Assembly: GCA_963855995.1 (NCBI GenBank)
Contig: OY979726.1
Location: forward strand, 2,258,501 to 2,322,500
DNA from: Muricea muricata
Taxonomy: Eukaryota > Cnidaria > Anthozoa > Malacalcyonacea > Plexauridae
Length of the DNA stretch: 64,000 bases
Direction: 5' to 3'
The translations under genes and the position numbers were made by a program. The notes below the pieces were generated by a model. The model did no database searches and had not been told where the DNA came from. It saw only the letters and a program-made list of their open reading frames with translations. Positions 21,866 to 33,102 of the stretch are shown piece by piece. The stretch's first letter is position 1. Every line of letters begins with the position of its first letter.

Positions 21866-24420
21866 CCACTGGCGAAAGAAATGTATACATTCCATTTAAC
21901 TGAAACGAACTTGCTCTAAAATTTATATTTAAATACTCTGCGGCTTGGTGCACGCGTTATGTTAAATTCTAGTAAACAGGTATACTGATGTCAGGATCAA
22001 AAGTTCTGTAACGTTTTGCTTATCTGAACAAAAACAGGTACAAGTGTAAGCTTATACTGTGGCGATTAATATCGACGGATTTTACATTCATGGAGTTCAT
22101 ACGAATTTTTTCCTTGAAAATGTTTCTTGCATTGAACATGACCCGAGAATGCTTCTTCTCGCACAGCAGGTGTACTGCGTGTTAGGTATTTACCTCGTCT
22201 AGTTCCGGGAATTGTGTAATGATCCTTTGTATTTTGGCTTTACCATACTTTCACTTTCCTCGAAGATTTCCTATAAATTTTTCAGTCTGTGCTTACAAAT
22301 CCTATGACAATGTATAGCTAGGATTCATTTGTCATACCTCGTTTTCAGACAGGTTTTCTGTAGATCAAATCGTCTTGTATTACGGGTAATGAGATATAAA
22401 CCACTGGCATCCCACATTGAACACGACAAATTGTCGTAAATTTTTGGTTCATGAACTAGTTGTGTTATTTAATTTTTTGCCGTTTATAGAAGAAGGTACC
22501 TTGATTATTCTTCAGTATTTCAAGTTATGAAATTTAATATACAGCTGTCATATCTTAGCATCATATATATCATGACCTTGTGTAGCCTCATTTATACGGC
22601 GAGCAAATTGTATGTGACAGCTTTAAAATTATCTGACGAGTTTCATTTGCTCGTGTACAGGAGGGCATGTAGTTGTTAAGGTTTTATGTAGCGAATACTT
22701 TTGCTGAAAACCGAATCTTCTTGCGGCTAAGAAAAATTGACAATTACCAATATTTGTTCGTGTACGTGACTCGTCACATGTACAGTATGTGGCATATACG
22801 ATTCAGAGCGCCTTGTTTTGTGCGTGTTATCAGGCTGTTTAACCTAGTTTTAGCGTAAACCAAGAAACATTTGTTGCATCATCTACACGAACAATTTGAA
22901 GTTTCGTGCTGTGTGAATATTCATTCCAAGCTGGATAATTACAAAACGACATTACGTAATTTCAATAGAAAGCTCTTCAGTTGCGATTTGCATACCTGCA
23001 ATCCTGCGCAACAATGATAATTGTTCCTGCACGCGAGGTAAAGCTCTTCTTCAACTTTTCCAGCGTCAATCTTCCCAAACATGAACAAGAATACAATGTT
23101 GGTTGCCGACTTCTCATAGATTTTATTTGAGTTTGTCTTGCCCATGCAAGTCCTGTTTTGCTTTTGGACCATGCAGTGACGTAGGAACGGGGGGTCACAA
23201 TTGCTTAGAATTACGTCATATGAGACATTAAATTTGTACACGACCTCAATAAGCACAGATATTAAAAATTCACATGCATCAGCTAATCAATATTTAAATT
23301 TCCACTGATGCATTTTTTTTTTTAAATCGTTATACATTTGCACTGCCAGCATAATCTCTTAATCTTTTTAGTGAGAAGATGAGACTCCAGAAATTTTGTA
23401 TAAAATTATCTGAGCCTGCGCGAAGGTTGCCAAGCAGCCAAGCTATTTCTGTGTAAAAAGTTGCTTCCGGTTCCTGTGAGCAATTATGTTAAAAACAAGT
23501 TTTAAAACCTGTTTCAAACTGGTGTCACTTTGGAATACGTGTCACATTCAACAAAGAAAATACAAGATTTCTGCAGACTCTCTCCTCTTCTCGGTAGAAA
23601 AGTTTAAGAGGTACTCTGCTTGCACGGTATATATTATACTTTATAAAACTTACAGCGCTGAGTTTGGCCCGCTTCACTCGGATGATTTAATGTTAACTAT
23701 GTTCAGCGTGCAATCGCAAAAATTGGCTTACAAAATGACAGACAAACATCGTTATTATATGTACTTATTAAATTTGTAGTGTTTTATTTGTTAATAAAAT
23801 TTGGACTGAAAAGTTTTCAAACTTGAACATGTATTTTCGCGTTGGTTATTCAGTCGTTGTTTTATGTTTGTGCTTATGTCGATACTTGTGTCGCGAACTT
23901 CACTGTATTTCTTTTTTGGCAAACAGGCGTACAAATTACTAAGATGCCATCTTGCACCTTGCTGTTGAAGCCAGAAGTGATTTTGCAATGCTGAGTATAT
24001 TGTGATGTCCCGTCCTCGCGGAAATATTTAATTTCTCAGTCATTGATCTCGGGCCGATGGGGCAGTTCATCGTCAGATAACATACTTAAATTTAATATTT
24101 GTTTCAACGCTCAAGTCTACACTACATTACATGCAGAAACCCCTCGCCGTTTCATTTTTTCCTACTTTGCGAAAGTGAAAGTTAATCTTCGTCACAAGAT
24201 GCATTCCTATAGCCCAGCTCTACGCTTAGCTAATAAATGACAGTGACTTACCTGTGCCTCCATTGATACGTGTACTTCTGCACTTGCTTGATCTTGTATT
24301 CCCAGGCATTGTTCTTGATTCTCTTCCGCAACTACATCCATCAGAATTAGTAACCCTCGCCCCGGGCTTACGCCCGCGCTGGCTCGGGGATTATTCGATA
24401 ACTCATGAACCAAAGAACGT
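21866..24420. repeat. Segmental duplication, upstream part, copy A (second half)
   Basis: It matches 48190-50500 closely. It contains another copy of the dispersed flank repeat (about 21980-22210, compare 10750-10950). Two short frames occur in both copies (22673-22858 plus; 22939-23256 minus). The minus one carries a donor-like CAG|GTATGC at about 22996, but copy B loses the corresponding ATG. No gene is supported with confidence. Confidence 0.75.
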
Positions 24421-24450
24421 GTAAGTTATTTCTAATATTTACACTTTCAG

Positions 24451-24509
24451 GACAAGAAAAAATGGGAAATGTCGAATCTAGCACTCAAGATGGGCAACAT
24501 TTTAAAATC
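24451..24509 (+). CDS. Candidate small first coding exon (MGNVESS...)
   Basis: A short segment is framed by an acceptor-like ACACTTTCAG| and a donor |GTAAGT. The ATG at 24462 opens 16 codons (MGNVESSTQDGQHFKI) ending in phase at the donor. MGN at the start would permit N-myristoylation. Duplication copy B lacks the ATG and acceptor because of a deletion of about 520 bp near 50507. A related stretch at about 40010-40047 keeps the donor but not the frame. The downstream exon was not found. This may be chance. Confidence 0.25.
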
Positions 24510-25105
24510 GTAAGTTATTTGTATATTTTGTATATTTCTATTTCTTTCACTCTTGTAGCTACGATATAGTGTTCCGTGACAAATTTTTGAGTTGATATGA
24601 ATACTATGGAATTTCTTTGATTGAAATTTTTAGCAGAGGTTTTTCAACATAGTTTTAAAATCGACAGATTGAGTCAAAGAACACTCGTTGATATTCATAC
24701 AAACTGAGATTTGCAAACCGATTTGCAAACTGGTTTGATTTCTAGCTGACACGATTTAAACGTTAAACGAACGTTTGAAATCGAACATTAAAAAGTCAAA
24801 AATACGAATTAGATACAGTGTTGTTTTGTCGACGATGAAATATTTCGACGTTGAACTGACGTCGAGGCATTGAGATTACACCTGACGTGAAATATCAACA
24901 CCATGAGATCAGCTATAAATGGACGTTTGGTCACGTTAGTTATATTGGAGTATCTTTGCTAATGATGAACTAACGTTTCAGGGCCAGTTGTATCAAAAGC
25001 GCTTAGCTTAAACCGGGAATAATTCAAAAATATATAACAAGCTTATACATTCCATGAACAAAACCGGCCAAGTTCTTTTGAGCCGAGAAGAATAATTATA
25101 CCTTA
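24510..25105. repeat. End of segmental duplication copy A
   Basis: It matches 50545-51165, and similarity stops after ATACCTTAA. No coding frame is visible. Confidence 0.7.
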
Positions 25106-25388
25106 AATATCCAACTGTAAGCCCCCCCCCCCCCTCCGGTGTTTAAGTACCCCGTGTATTAGCTCATCAATGAACGCTTACGAACTTGTATAAGCCCAGG
25201 GCTTATAGTCGGATGTTTACTGTATATAAAATTAAATATTTAATGCCTAAAATTTATAAACTTGGTTACGCACAAGATGTAAATTAGCTTTTCTTAAATT
25301 TATCCGCTCATTTAACTAAATCGGCCCCAGGTTTGTAAAACAACGTGAGAATAACGTTGAAATTACGTTATTTCGATAGCGTCAATGT

Positions 25389-25507
25389 GGTTACAATTCC
25401 ATGACACGCAATAAGACAGTCACGGAATGAGCACGACCAATCAAATTTGTCGTTCTTATAAGAACGACCAATCAGTCTGTATTATTGCGTGTCATGGAAT
25501 TGTAACC
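25389..25507. mobile_element. hAT-type MITE
   Basis: A 119-bp element with 26-bp perfect terminal inverted repeats beginning GGTTACAATTCCATGACACG. It is flanked by the 8-bp direct repeat GTCAATGT at 25381-25388 and 25508-25515. Confidence 0.9.
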
Positions 25508-25639
25508 GTCAATGTTGACTTTGTAACGATATCCTGGGGTTGATGAGTTCAAATTTGGTTATTAGTGAAAATTTTATATACAGGAAAACTTTGGGTTCCT
25601 AACAACTTGAAAATATTTGAATATATGACCAGCATGCAT

Positions 25640-25730
25640 GTGTGATGTCCTGGTCACCATTCTTGTCTTCCAAGCTGGGAGGCCTGGTTCAAGCCTTGGT
25701 CGGACCACTAGTCAAGGTCTTAAAATAATT
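25640..25730 (+). repeat. Degenerate tRNA-derived SINE piece
   Basis: The stretch CAAGCTGGGAGGCCTGG then TTCAAGCC looks like an anticodon arm followed by a pol III B box, preceded by an A-box-like TGTCCTGGTCACC. It is too degenerate to be a tRNA gene. Confidence 0.4.
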
Positions 25731-25732
25731 GA

Positions 25733-25903
25733 GGGTAATAATCCCGTGTTCTCAGTACGCGAAATTAAATTTTAATCCAAGCCCTAAATCTGATCAAGTC
25801 TTCAATCCATCAAAGTTAAAACATGACAAATAAAACGCTGGTTAGGATTAGGGTTTGGGTTAGGGATTGAATTAAGATTTATATGAGAACACGGAATTAT
25901 TAC
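25733..25903. repeat. Inverted-repeat element, GGTAATAATCCCGTGTTCTC family
   Basis: The left arm GGTAATAATCCCGTGTTCTC has its complement at the right end (GAGAACACGGAATTATTACC), with AACCCTAA-like sequence between. Similar degenerate AATCCTAACC-type stretches occur near 33400-33550 and 53270-53370. Confidence 0.55.
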
Positions 25904-26607
25904 CTAATTGAGGAGAAAGAGCTGCCTTTGCATCAACATCAGTAAATGGTAAGCCTTTCGCGTCTTTTCCGACGAGGACGTTAAAACCGTAGGGACCTCG
26001 GATCTCCTATCAATTGGGCAATAGCCTGTTGGGTAAATCCGCTCACCCAAGAGTGAGAACACAATAAAAATATTTCTTCGATTTCGATCAGTATTCTCGC
26101 CCGCATTAACTGATACAAATTTTTATTTCGAAACAAGTGGCTTAGACAATACATGCTAATAATACAGGGAGTCCTCAAAAAGAGCCAAAACAATTAAGAA
26201 ATTAATGATGTATATTTACAATTGTTATTATTTTGTATGGAATATATAATTTTCATGCGGTGCAGAACTGAGCACAGAACTATAAATTATATAGACTTAG
26301 TTTCGAAATATGATACACGAACCAAAATCGGTAGATTGAATTTTGCAACAATTTAATTAATTATTTTACATGTTTATGTGTAACCTGGTGCAACTAAATA
26401 ACATAAATCTAAAATCAAAGTACACATTGAAACTATTGTATACAAATTTTTCGTTTGAAAATGCGAAGGGTTATTGTATATGCGTGTACTTCTAGTTTTT
26501 AGATTATTAATTATTGTTTCTAGTATTTCTTAATTAAAATACTGCATGCAATACACCATTGCACCCCCCCTTTAAATATCGATTCCTACTCATTGAATTG
26601 TAATACA
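25904..26607. other. AT-rich intergenic DNA
   Basis: No supported gene. A poly-C tract lies near 26565. Confidence 0.4.
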
Positions 26608-27016
26608 ACTGGAACGCTAACTCGATACAAACGTTTAGTAAATGGATGAAGCCAAGTTAGTTTTTCCGAGTTTTGAGACGAAATACTTAACACCAAAGAT
26701 CGGACCATATATCAAATTGAAGCTATTAAGAAGTTAAATTTAATATAAAAAAACTCAAGACTTTAGACAAAAAAAGGAATGCCTTAAAAATACGAAAACA
26801 ACTGCAATTTTGAAAAATACTGCAAATTTCCCTTCAAAGTTTAAGGTGTTTGTCTTTAACCTAAAGTCTCAAAATTTTTATACCAAATACAACTTCTTAA
26901 TAGCTTTCATTTGATATACGGCCAATTTTGTGACGTTTAGTACTTCAACTCTAAACTCGGAAAAGCTGAATCAAATTGGCTTCAATTCCCCCCCCCCCCC
27001 AACTTATCGTTCCAGT
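26608..27016. mobile_element. Foldback element, ACTGGAACG ends
   Basis: A 409-bp imperfect palindrome. The ends read ACTGGAACG and CGTTCCAGT, and the arms share the CTATTAAGAAGTT and TTTTTCCGAGTTT motifs in inverse order. No exact target duplication and no coding capacity. Confidence 0.65.
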
Positions 27017-27229
27017 TTACTTATAGTTCAATGTTCCTACTACATAGTTTTCTTTCACTAGTTAAACATGTGTTCTTATGAGTTATATATCAATTTCATT
27101 CCACGTGGAATCCAATACTTTACTATGATCTATCGTCTCTTGATCGTTCTACAAACTGACAGTGATTACATAATATTTTAAAAACGTAGTAGTTGCATTC
27201 AAAATGTTGTAATGGCATCTGTAAAATTT

Positions 27230-28190
27230 CCTGAATTTTTTTATACTCGTATTCCTTTATGATTCTTTCTATGTCATCATGGGGAAATTCCAAGAAGACT
27301 TTATTGGCGTAGCTTCAGAATGATGCTGGGAATGCAATAGCCAAGCTTAGACTTTTATCTTGTAAACATTTGGCTTGTCGTTTTCACCAAGTCTCTCGGC
27401 GTTATCAAGTGCTGCTTCCAGAACTTCAGTAGTTTTATTTCAAGGCTCATATTCTTGCATATTTGCTTAAGAGTGGTGTACTCTTTTTCGGCCAGGTCAT
27501 GTTTACTGATTTCCAAGAACAGATCTCCCAAATTTTTTCGCTTTGTTTTAAACATTCAGCTAATGATGTGGAGACTCGTTTTATCTTGTAAACAGTCGGC
27601 TTGTCACTTTTGGCCGGTTTCTCAGCCATGTCGCGAACGTCTTCTAAAACTTCAAAAGCTTTATGTACAACGTTTGTAAAGCCCAATCAAAAATTTATTT
27701 TGAGCGCAAGTTCATTCCTCGTTTCAGCAATCTCGGAGCATCGTTGAAGGAATTCGTCGACAATGGACCCAGGTATAATGGTTCTGAGAAATAGGGAGAC
27801 AAATTTGGCTGAGGTGGTGCAAACTTCGCTGCGTGCGAGACAGTCGGAGATGTCGGAGCTTGTTGGGTCTTCCTGTTGACAACAAATTTTGAGTATGTTC
27901 TGGATGTCGGAGGCTTCCCTCTTTAAAGCTTCTCTGTTATCTCTGTAGCTGTCTTTGGAATAACTTTTCATGATCAGTTGATGCGCCAGTTTCGGATAGT
28001 ATTTTACCGCCAACAGTTCTGCAGGCATTCTTGCTGCGATCGCTCTTTCCGATTTTTGTTCTCCACTTTTTTGTTTATCCTTTAAAAAATGTTTCATCAG
28101 GAGATAAATGGAGTAGTGGTGCTGAGTTGGTTTATGTAACACATCGGCAAAGGCGTCTTTTGTCAGGAGATTCCCGATCTTTTCTCAATT
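27230..28190 (-). pseudogene. NLR pseudogene fragment (winged helix to TPR)
   Basis: The minus-strand frame 28142-27687 matches the NLR segment after NB-ARC (PTQHHYSIYLLMKHFLKD, then a stretch ending VDEFLQRC and ALKINF). It then jumps, with most of the TPR region deleted, into tail pieces from 27690 to about 27230. These contain two copies of the terminal TPR segment (KSDKPTVYKIK near 27590 and a similar piece near 27370) in different frames. There is no Walker A, so it is a relic. Confidence 0.85.
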
Positions 28191-28194
28191 TAGT

Positions 28195-28660
28195 TTTTTA
28201 ATTTAAATTGCAATGTTTTGTTGGCGTGGTGAGCAGCCTCTTCGGAATACTTGTCCACCAAACAGTTATGTATAGTCCTTTGTCTTTCAAGTAGTTGGTT
28301 TGTCTCCTTTGGCAAGTTTCTCGCCCGTGTCGTTAGCACTCTTCAAAACTTCCACGGCATCCTTTTCACGCTTGGTTTTATGCATACATGATCTAAAATT
28401 GTTGTGTAACGATCGTGGCTTTTTCTGGTTTTCCTGTATTATTTTAGCAATGGTGCGCTTGTGTTCAGTAACTTTAGATTTCACAATAAATTTCCAAGAT
28501 TTTTGAAAAAAGAAGATGCAAGTTCGTGTTCACTAAGCTTGGGGCAAATGTTTAATACTTTCGTGTTTCCGTGTTTCAACGGCAAAAATATTCCAACTTC
28601 TTTAATTTTTTCTATTCACATAACGTTCAGTTCCAGAAACAGCTCAAATTAGGTTTTATT
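28195..28660 (-). pseudogene. Second NLR TPR-tail fragment
   Basis: The minus-strand frame around 28484-28287 (TEHKRTIAKI ... EVLKSANDTGEKLAKGDKPT) matches the last TPR units of the NLR genes. It continues to about 28195 with a NCLVDKYSEE-like stretch. It lies upstream of, and separate from, the fragment at 27230-28190, so at least two decayed copies or one scrambled copy are present. Confidence 0.75.
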
Positions 28661-29031
28661 ACATGGTTGTGTTGATACGAAAATCACTGTAACTCACTTT
28701 TATGCAGGATTTTATTAAAATGTTTGTTTATGATCTGAAACAGATTACACATTTTCTTTCATATTCCATGATTGCACAATTTTGTCCGTTCGTCAAATTC
28801 ACAAATCATAATAAGAAAAGTTATGGAGAGCGGAGCAACACTCCCCCCCCCTGCATATCTACTATACTGTATCACTGTGTCCTTCATTTGCAATCCTGTC
28901 GACTGTAGCCACATGTTGTAATAGTTTATGCACTCAAGATCCTTTAAAACATGTCGCTTAATAAAACAAATTTTAATTAAAATTTTCTGAAGTTTCTCTA
29001 GGTTATCCTTCGTATTTCATCTTTTGACCAC
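28661..29031. other. Intergenic DNA, NLR3 downstream flank
   Basis: No gene. A short C tract lies near 28843. Unlike NLR1, NLR2 and NLR4, NLR3 has no 40-bp minisatellite here. Confidence 0.5.
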
Positions 29032-31788
29032 CTAACTTTTATTGTCCCCTAAAATTTCTCGAAGTTTTTTTTTCTGATGATATGAAATGATTTTTTCATT
29101 CTTCCCTGTTAATTCCATTGCTTTTTTCGCGTAACAAACAGCCTTATCATTCTTCTGTACCAAATTATATGCAATAGCCAATGATGTATAGGCCCTTATC
29201 CACCAAACATTTTCCAACTTGGCACTTTTAGGAAGTTTCTTAGCTATGCCGAAAGCTTCTTCCAAAACTTCAATAGCTTTACCTCCACGCTTGCACTCTA
29301 GTAAACATCCTCCAAGATTTTTCAGTATAAAAACGTATTTTTCGCTGGCGTCAAGCTCCAATTTCTCCCGCATGTCTTTGGCAGTGGTGTATTCTTTCTC
29401 GGCTAATTCAAATTCTTTGGTTTTGAGAAACAGATCGCCCGAATGTTTGTAGCACGACGATGTCAGCTCGTGCTCACCAAGAGTATCTTGGGATAATTCT
29501 ATAGCTTCTTTGTAATATTCTTTAGCCTGTGTCAGTGATGTCTGGGACTCGTTTCGTTTCCTCAGATGGTGTTCTGTGGAACTAATAGCCTTGCATATCT
29601 TTCCAAGCTGCAGTAATGAGAAAATAATATCTGCTTTTGTAACGGGTGTCTTTGTTATGGTTTTCCTAAGCTCCAAAGATTTCTTCAGCTGTTCTCGTGC
29701 TTGGATCTGCAGATCTAGTTCTTCTTTCCCATCGTGATTTCTAGACTTACGCCATAGATATCTTCCGTACTGGTAGTAGTAATGAGCACAAAGTGACTTG
29801 TCGTTCTTTAACTTTTCATAGCGAGTATCGAACTCATTCTTGATTTCTTCCATCTGTGCTGTAAGCGAGGTAAAATCATCATTTCCAATTGATTCGTAAC
29901 GTTCTTCAGCTACTAGCAAACACTCAAAATTTATTTTGACAGCATATTGCTCTTTATCTTTCGCCAGATTTGCGCATCGTTTTAAAAAATCGTCGACAGT
30001 GGCCGCAGGTGTAATGGTTCTGACAAAGATTGAAAACAGTCTGGCTGAGATGGTGTAAATGTTGCAGCCTGCGAGACAGTTGGAGATATCGGAGCGTGTT
30101 GGATCTTCCTGTTGACGGGAACAAATTTTGAGTACGTTGTGGATGTTGGATGCTTCTTGCTTTAAAGCTTCTCTGTTATCTTTGTAGCCATCTTTGGAAT
30201 AACTTTTCATGGTCAGTTGATGTCCCAACTCCAGATAATACTCAACCATCAATACTTCTGCACACATCGCTTCTGCCCGCGCTCGTTTTGCCTTGGTCTC
30301 ACTCTGCTCGTTCCCACTTTCTTGTTTATCCTTTAAAAAGGATTTGATCAAGAGATGAATGGAATAGCGGTGCTGAGTTGGTTCTTTCATAATTAAGCTT
30401 AGAGAAACGAGTTCGTTTAAGATATCGATAGTATCCAGCTCGTCCTTTTCAAGTACGGCTTCGGCGGCTTCTTGGTCGAAGCTTCCCTCGAAAACTGATA
30501 AACGGACGAGCGTTTCTTGCTTTTCATCAGAACATTCTTTAAAAGACATATTGAAAGCTCGATGGACGCACTGGTCACTGTCGGAATGTTTCAAAGTCTT
30601 CATTGGTTTCTTCTTTAGGCACTGTAGTAATTTAGCAGGATCTTTGAAATGGTCAACTCTGGAGACTGCGATGCACATGGCAAGAGGTATGTTACCGCAA
30701 TGTTCGGCCAATTCTTGCAAAAAAATTTCATCCGTTTTAGGACAATGTTTCTTTAAAAGCTCAGTGCATGCTTTATCATTCATCACGCCGACTGGGACTT
30801 CGACTGAGAGATTGGGAATTTCAAAGCGCTTTCTGGAAGTCGTCACAATCTGACATTGTTGGTTGGAGTTCTGTCGCAGCAGGTGGACAAACCTGTAAAA
30901 GGTATCCCTATCTTTAAGCAGGTTGTCGATATCATCCATCACAAAAATGACTTTATTCTTGATATTTCTCAGCCTCTGCATCAATGATTGTTTAGGATCA
31001 TCTTCATAGCTAACATCAACATCAAGACAAAGTTGTCGGATCATTTCATCTTCGTTGGTTGCGGTGGTCAGTTGAGAGAATACAACTGGAATCTTATGGT
31101 CCTCACTGAGTTTATGGGACACTTCGATTGCGATTGAGGTCTTACCAAACCCAGGTCCACCACGGAGAGATACAAGGGCCTTTTTTTCGTCATTCAGAAG
31201 AGTAATGACTTTTTTTATCTCATCTTCTCGACCAGTAAACATTGGTAACTTATCCCGCAAGTGACTTGTTGGCTCCCATTCTTCATGTGGAGCCAGCTTT
31301 ATTTCATCAATATCTTGTTGAGGAACTCCTAACCTGAGCAAAGGTTGTGAAATTTCTTGCCACAATTGCTCAAACTTCGCGTCATCTAATTGGGTACTCG
31401 TTATGTGAGCATAGTCGTCATTTCTGAAGAGTTTCATTCTCACAATATCAGCAGAGGTTGTGGTGTCTCCGGCTGGAGGCATTTTATTCCATCCTGTTGC
31501 TGGTGGATGTAATCCACAGATATTTCTCAGTAGGATGATCAGTAAAGTTATGTCAAACTGTTTTGAATCGGGTGCTGCACCCGCTGCTGGAAAAAGTAAG
31601 TCCCATTGCGAAGGGTTGATAACTTTTGCTTTTTTGGCCTTTGTAAAGGTACCTATGTTGGCCTTTAGTACTGCAGCTAAGGTTGAAGGCGGATGTTTTC
31701 CGTGTAATACATTTCTTAACGCCTCACCTCCTTTATCGACCAACAGTTGGCACAATTTGGTAAAGTTAGCCGCTTTTGATGGGTCCAT
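29032..31788 (-). CDS. NLR3: DZIP3-like HEPN - NB-ARC - TPR protein
   Basis: A complete single-exon frame of 918 residues with an ATG at 31786-31788 in a good context (GTAGCTATGGAC). Residues 1-165 form a DZIP3-like HEPN domain: FTKLCQLLVDKG, WDLLFP, FDITLLIILLRNICGL, then R122-N-D-D-Y-A-H128, the canonical HEPN catalytic-type motif. NB-ARC follows directly: GGPGFGKT at 210-217, VIFVMDDID near 280-288, TTSR near 316-319 and CGNIPLAM at 364-371. The winged-helix and TPR tail resemble NLR1, NLR2 and NLR4. It lacks the Cys-rich CXorf38 segment and the long coiled-coil linker. The likely role is an intracellular STAND sensor with a predicted RNase or adaptor N-terminus. The family is recognised; the activity is inferred. 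Confidence 0.92.
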   Translation of the reverse strand: MDPSKAANFTKLCQLLVDKGGEALRNVLHGKHPPSTLAAVLKANIGTFTKAKKAKVINPSQWDLLFPAAGAAPDSKQFDITLLIILLRNICGLHPPATGWNKMPPAGDTTTSADIVRMKLFRNDDYAHITSTQLDDAKFEQLWQEISQPLLRLGVPQQDIDEIKLAPHEEWEPTSHLRDKLPMFTGREDEIKKVITLLNDEKKALVSLRGGPGFGKTSIAIEVSHKLSEDHKIPVVFSQLTTATNEDEMIRQLCLDVDVSYEDDPKQSLMQRLRNIKNKVIFVMDDIDNLLKDRDTFYRFVHLLRQNSNQQCQIVTTSRKRFEIPNLSVEVPVGVMNDKACTELLKKHCPKTDEIFLQELAEHCGNIPLAMCIAVSRVDHFKDPAKLLQCLKKKPMKTLKHSDSDQCVHRAFNMSFKECSDEKQETLVRLSVFEGSFDQEAAEAVLEKDELDTIDILNELVSLSLIMKEPTQHRYSIHLLIKSFLKDKQESGNEQSETKAKRARAEAMCAEVLMVEYYLELGHQLTMKSYSKDGYKDNREALKQEASNIHNVLKICSRQQEDPTRSDISNCLAGCNIYTISARLFSIFVRTITPAATVDDFLKRCANLAKDKEQYAVKINFECLLVAEERYESIGNDDFTSLTAQMEEIKNEFDTRYEKLKNDKSLCAHYYYQYGRYLWRKSRNHDGKEELDLQIQAREQLKKSLELRKTITKTPVTKADIIFSLLQLGKICKAISSTEHHLRKRNESQTSLTQAKEYYKEAIELSQDTLGEHELTSSCYKHSGDLFLKTKEFELAEKEYTTAKDMREKLELDASEKYVFILKNLGGCLLECKRGGKAIEVLEEAFGIAKKLPKSAKLENVWWIRAYTSLAIAYNLVQKNDKAVCYAKKAMELTGKNEKIISYHQKKKLREILGDNKS

Positions 31789-32064
31789 AGCTACGTTGAT
31801 ACACGAATCTAAATTAAATCAATAAAGAAATTATCCGTATCACGCAGTTTTGCATCAGCACAATAATTTTTCCGCTCGCTTAGAGAATTCCGTTTTTGAA
31901 TCGTTTATAGCATACTGGCATACTGTACCTGCGTTTCAGCCCACTGTCAGTAGATAAAACACGAAATTTTTTTCAGCATCTATGCATCAATTTCCTAAAC
32001 ATAAGAATGCATAGTTAAATCCTATTCAAATAGGATTTAACTTATATTTATAGCATCCTTATAT
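31789..32064. promoter_or_regulatory. NLR3 upstream flank
   Basis: This holds the presumed 5'UTR and promoter of NLR3 on the minus strand. A small palindrome (AAATCCTATTCAAATAGGATTT) lies at about 32017-32039. No TATA position can be assigned. Confidence 0.35.
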
Positions 32065-32337
32065 TTAGGTAATAAATAGGTTACGATCGTAACGGGTGGT
32101 CCACAGACATACGATTCCAAGCGTGATACAAACGCCATAAAATAAATACACGGTGGCTATCAAGACAAATATGTAGACGAGACTATCATATAAGTCGTAT
32201 TTGACGTTTGTCAATGAGGGATGGTTCGTTGTGAAGTAATCAGTGTAAACTGTGAGTACATAATTATTATTTCGTAAAAAATTTGATAAATTGGAGCATC
32301 CTCGTTCCCTGGCCTTATTGGCTGCCTGCGTTGCCAT
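32065..32337 (-). CDS. Possible 90-aa single-pass membrane protein
   Basis: A minus-strand frame from ATG 32335-32337. A polar N-terminus of about 50 residues with an NLS glycosylation-type site (CSNLSNF) precedes one hydrophobic segment (LVYIFVLIATVYLFYGVC then ITLGIVCLW) and a short basic tail (TTRYDRNLFIT). The layout is like small type-I accessory subunits, but I recognise no family. It may be incidental, since AT-rich DNA readily encodes hydrophobic stretches, and plus-strand frames just beyond it are also hydrophobic. Confidence 0.3.
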   Translation of the reverse strand: MATQAANKARERGCSNLSNFLRNNNYVLTVYTDYFTTNHPSLTNVKYDLYDSLVYIFVLIATVYLFYGVCITLGIVCLWTTRYDRNLFIT

Positions 32338-33102
32338 AAGCCCTGGCCAAGTCAAACCAGAACACCGTAAATTGTGGTGTTTGCCGGAAGTAAAAGTGCA
32401 ACGGCAGCATGCAGCATACTAGAAATGCTGGGTCAGCTTATTTTTTTACAAGTAATGGAGAAGATATTCTGTATTTTTGCGTGTATTTTTGTGAAATATA
32501 TATTGTTAGGAACAACAGTTGGTGGATATTCACATTTTTTACCCTATTTTATACTGGGATCATATTATGTAAGTCAGATATTACCAACAGTGATCTCGTT
32601 AATATTCGATATCGTCGTGTGTGGACGAAGAGCTGTTTAGACGTGCGCTTTCTGACAATGTTGTCTTTTCTTAACAATGTTGGATTGAATTTGAAGTGAA
32701 AGAAACCCGAAGTTTTGCGTTCTGTATACTTCTGCCAAAGTATTTTGGAAAACCCCAGCTAAGTCCTTTTAGTGACATACTCCTTTTGGGATTTGGGATA
32801 AGTATGAAAATCCTTAATCTTGCCCAACAGTCCAACATAAATAACATTTTACCGACAAGTGGTCAGAAGTTAACGGGCTTTGTCATTACGATGTCGTTGT
32901 AAAGCATAACAAGGCAAGGCAACCTCATTTCATGTAAAATGAGCTTTTAATAGGCTGTCCTACTTTATATGACAGTTTTCCTCCTGTTTGTTGTATTAAT
33001 TCAGCTAAAACATTGATAAAATTTAGTAGCACTTTCTCCTTTAGGAAAAGTTCTCATCCTGTCTACTTTGTAAAAAATGGTCTCACCTCTCTGGTGATAA
33101 GG
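32338..33102. other. Intergenic DNA
   Basis: Short plus-strand hydrophobic frames (32374-32640, 32409-32699) overlap each other and show no family features, so I do not call them genes. Nothing else is visible. Confidence 0.4.

Noticed and set aside
22939-23256. Minus-strand 105-codon frame with KIDAGKVEEELYLACRNN and a donor-like site
   Set aside because: Copy B (49261-49581) has an indel and loses the corresponding Met. No acceptor or partner exon is clear, so I did not call a gene.
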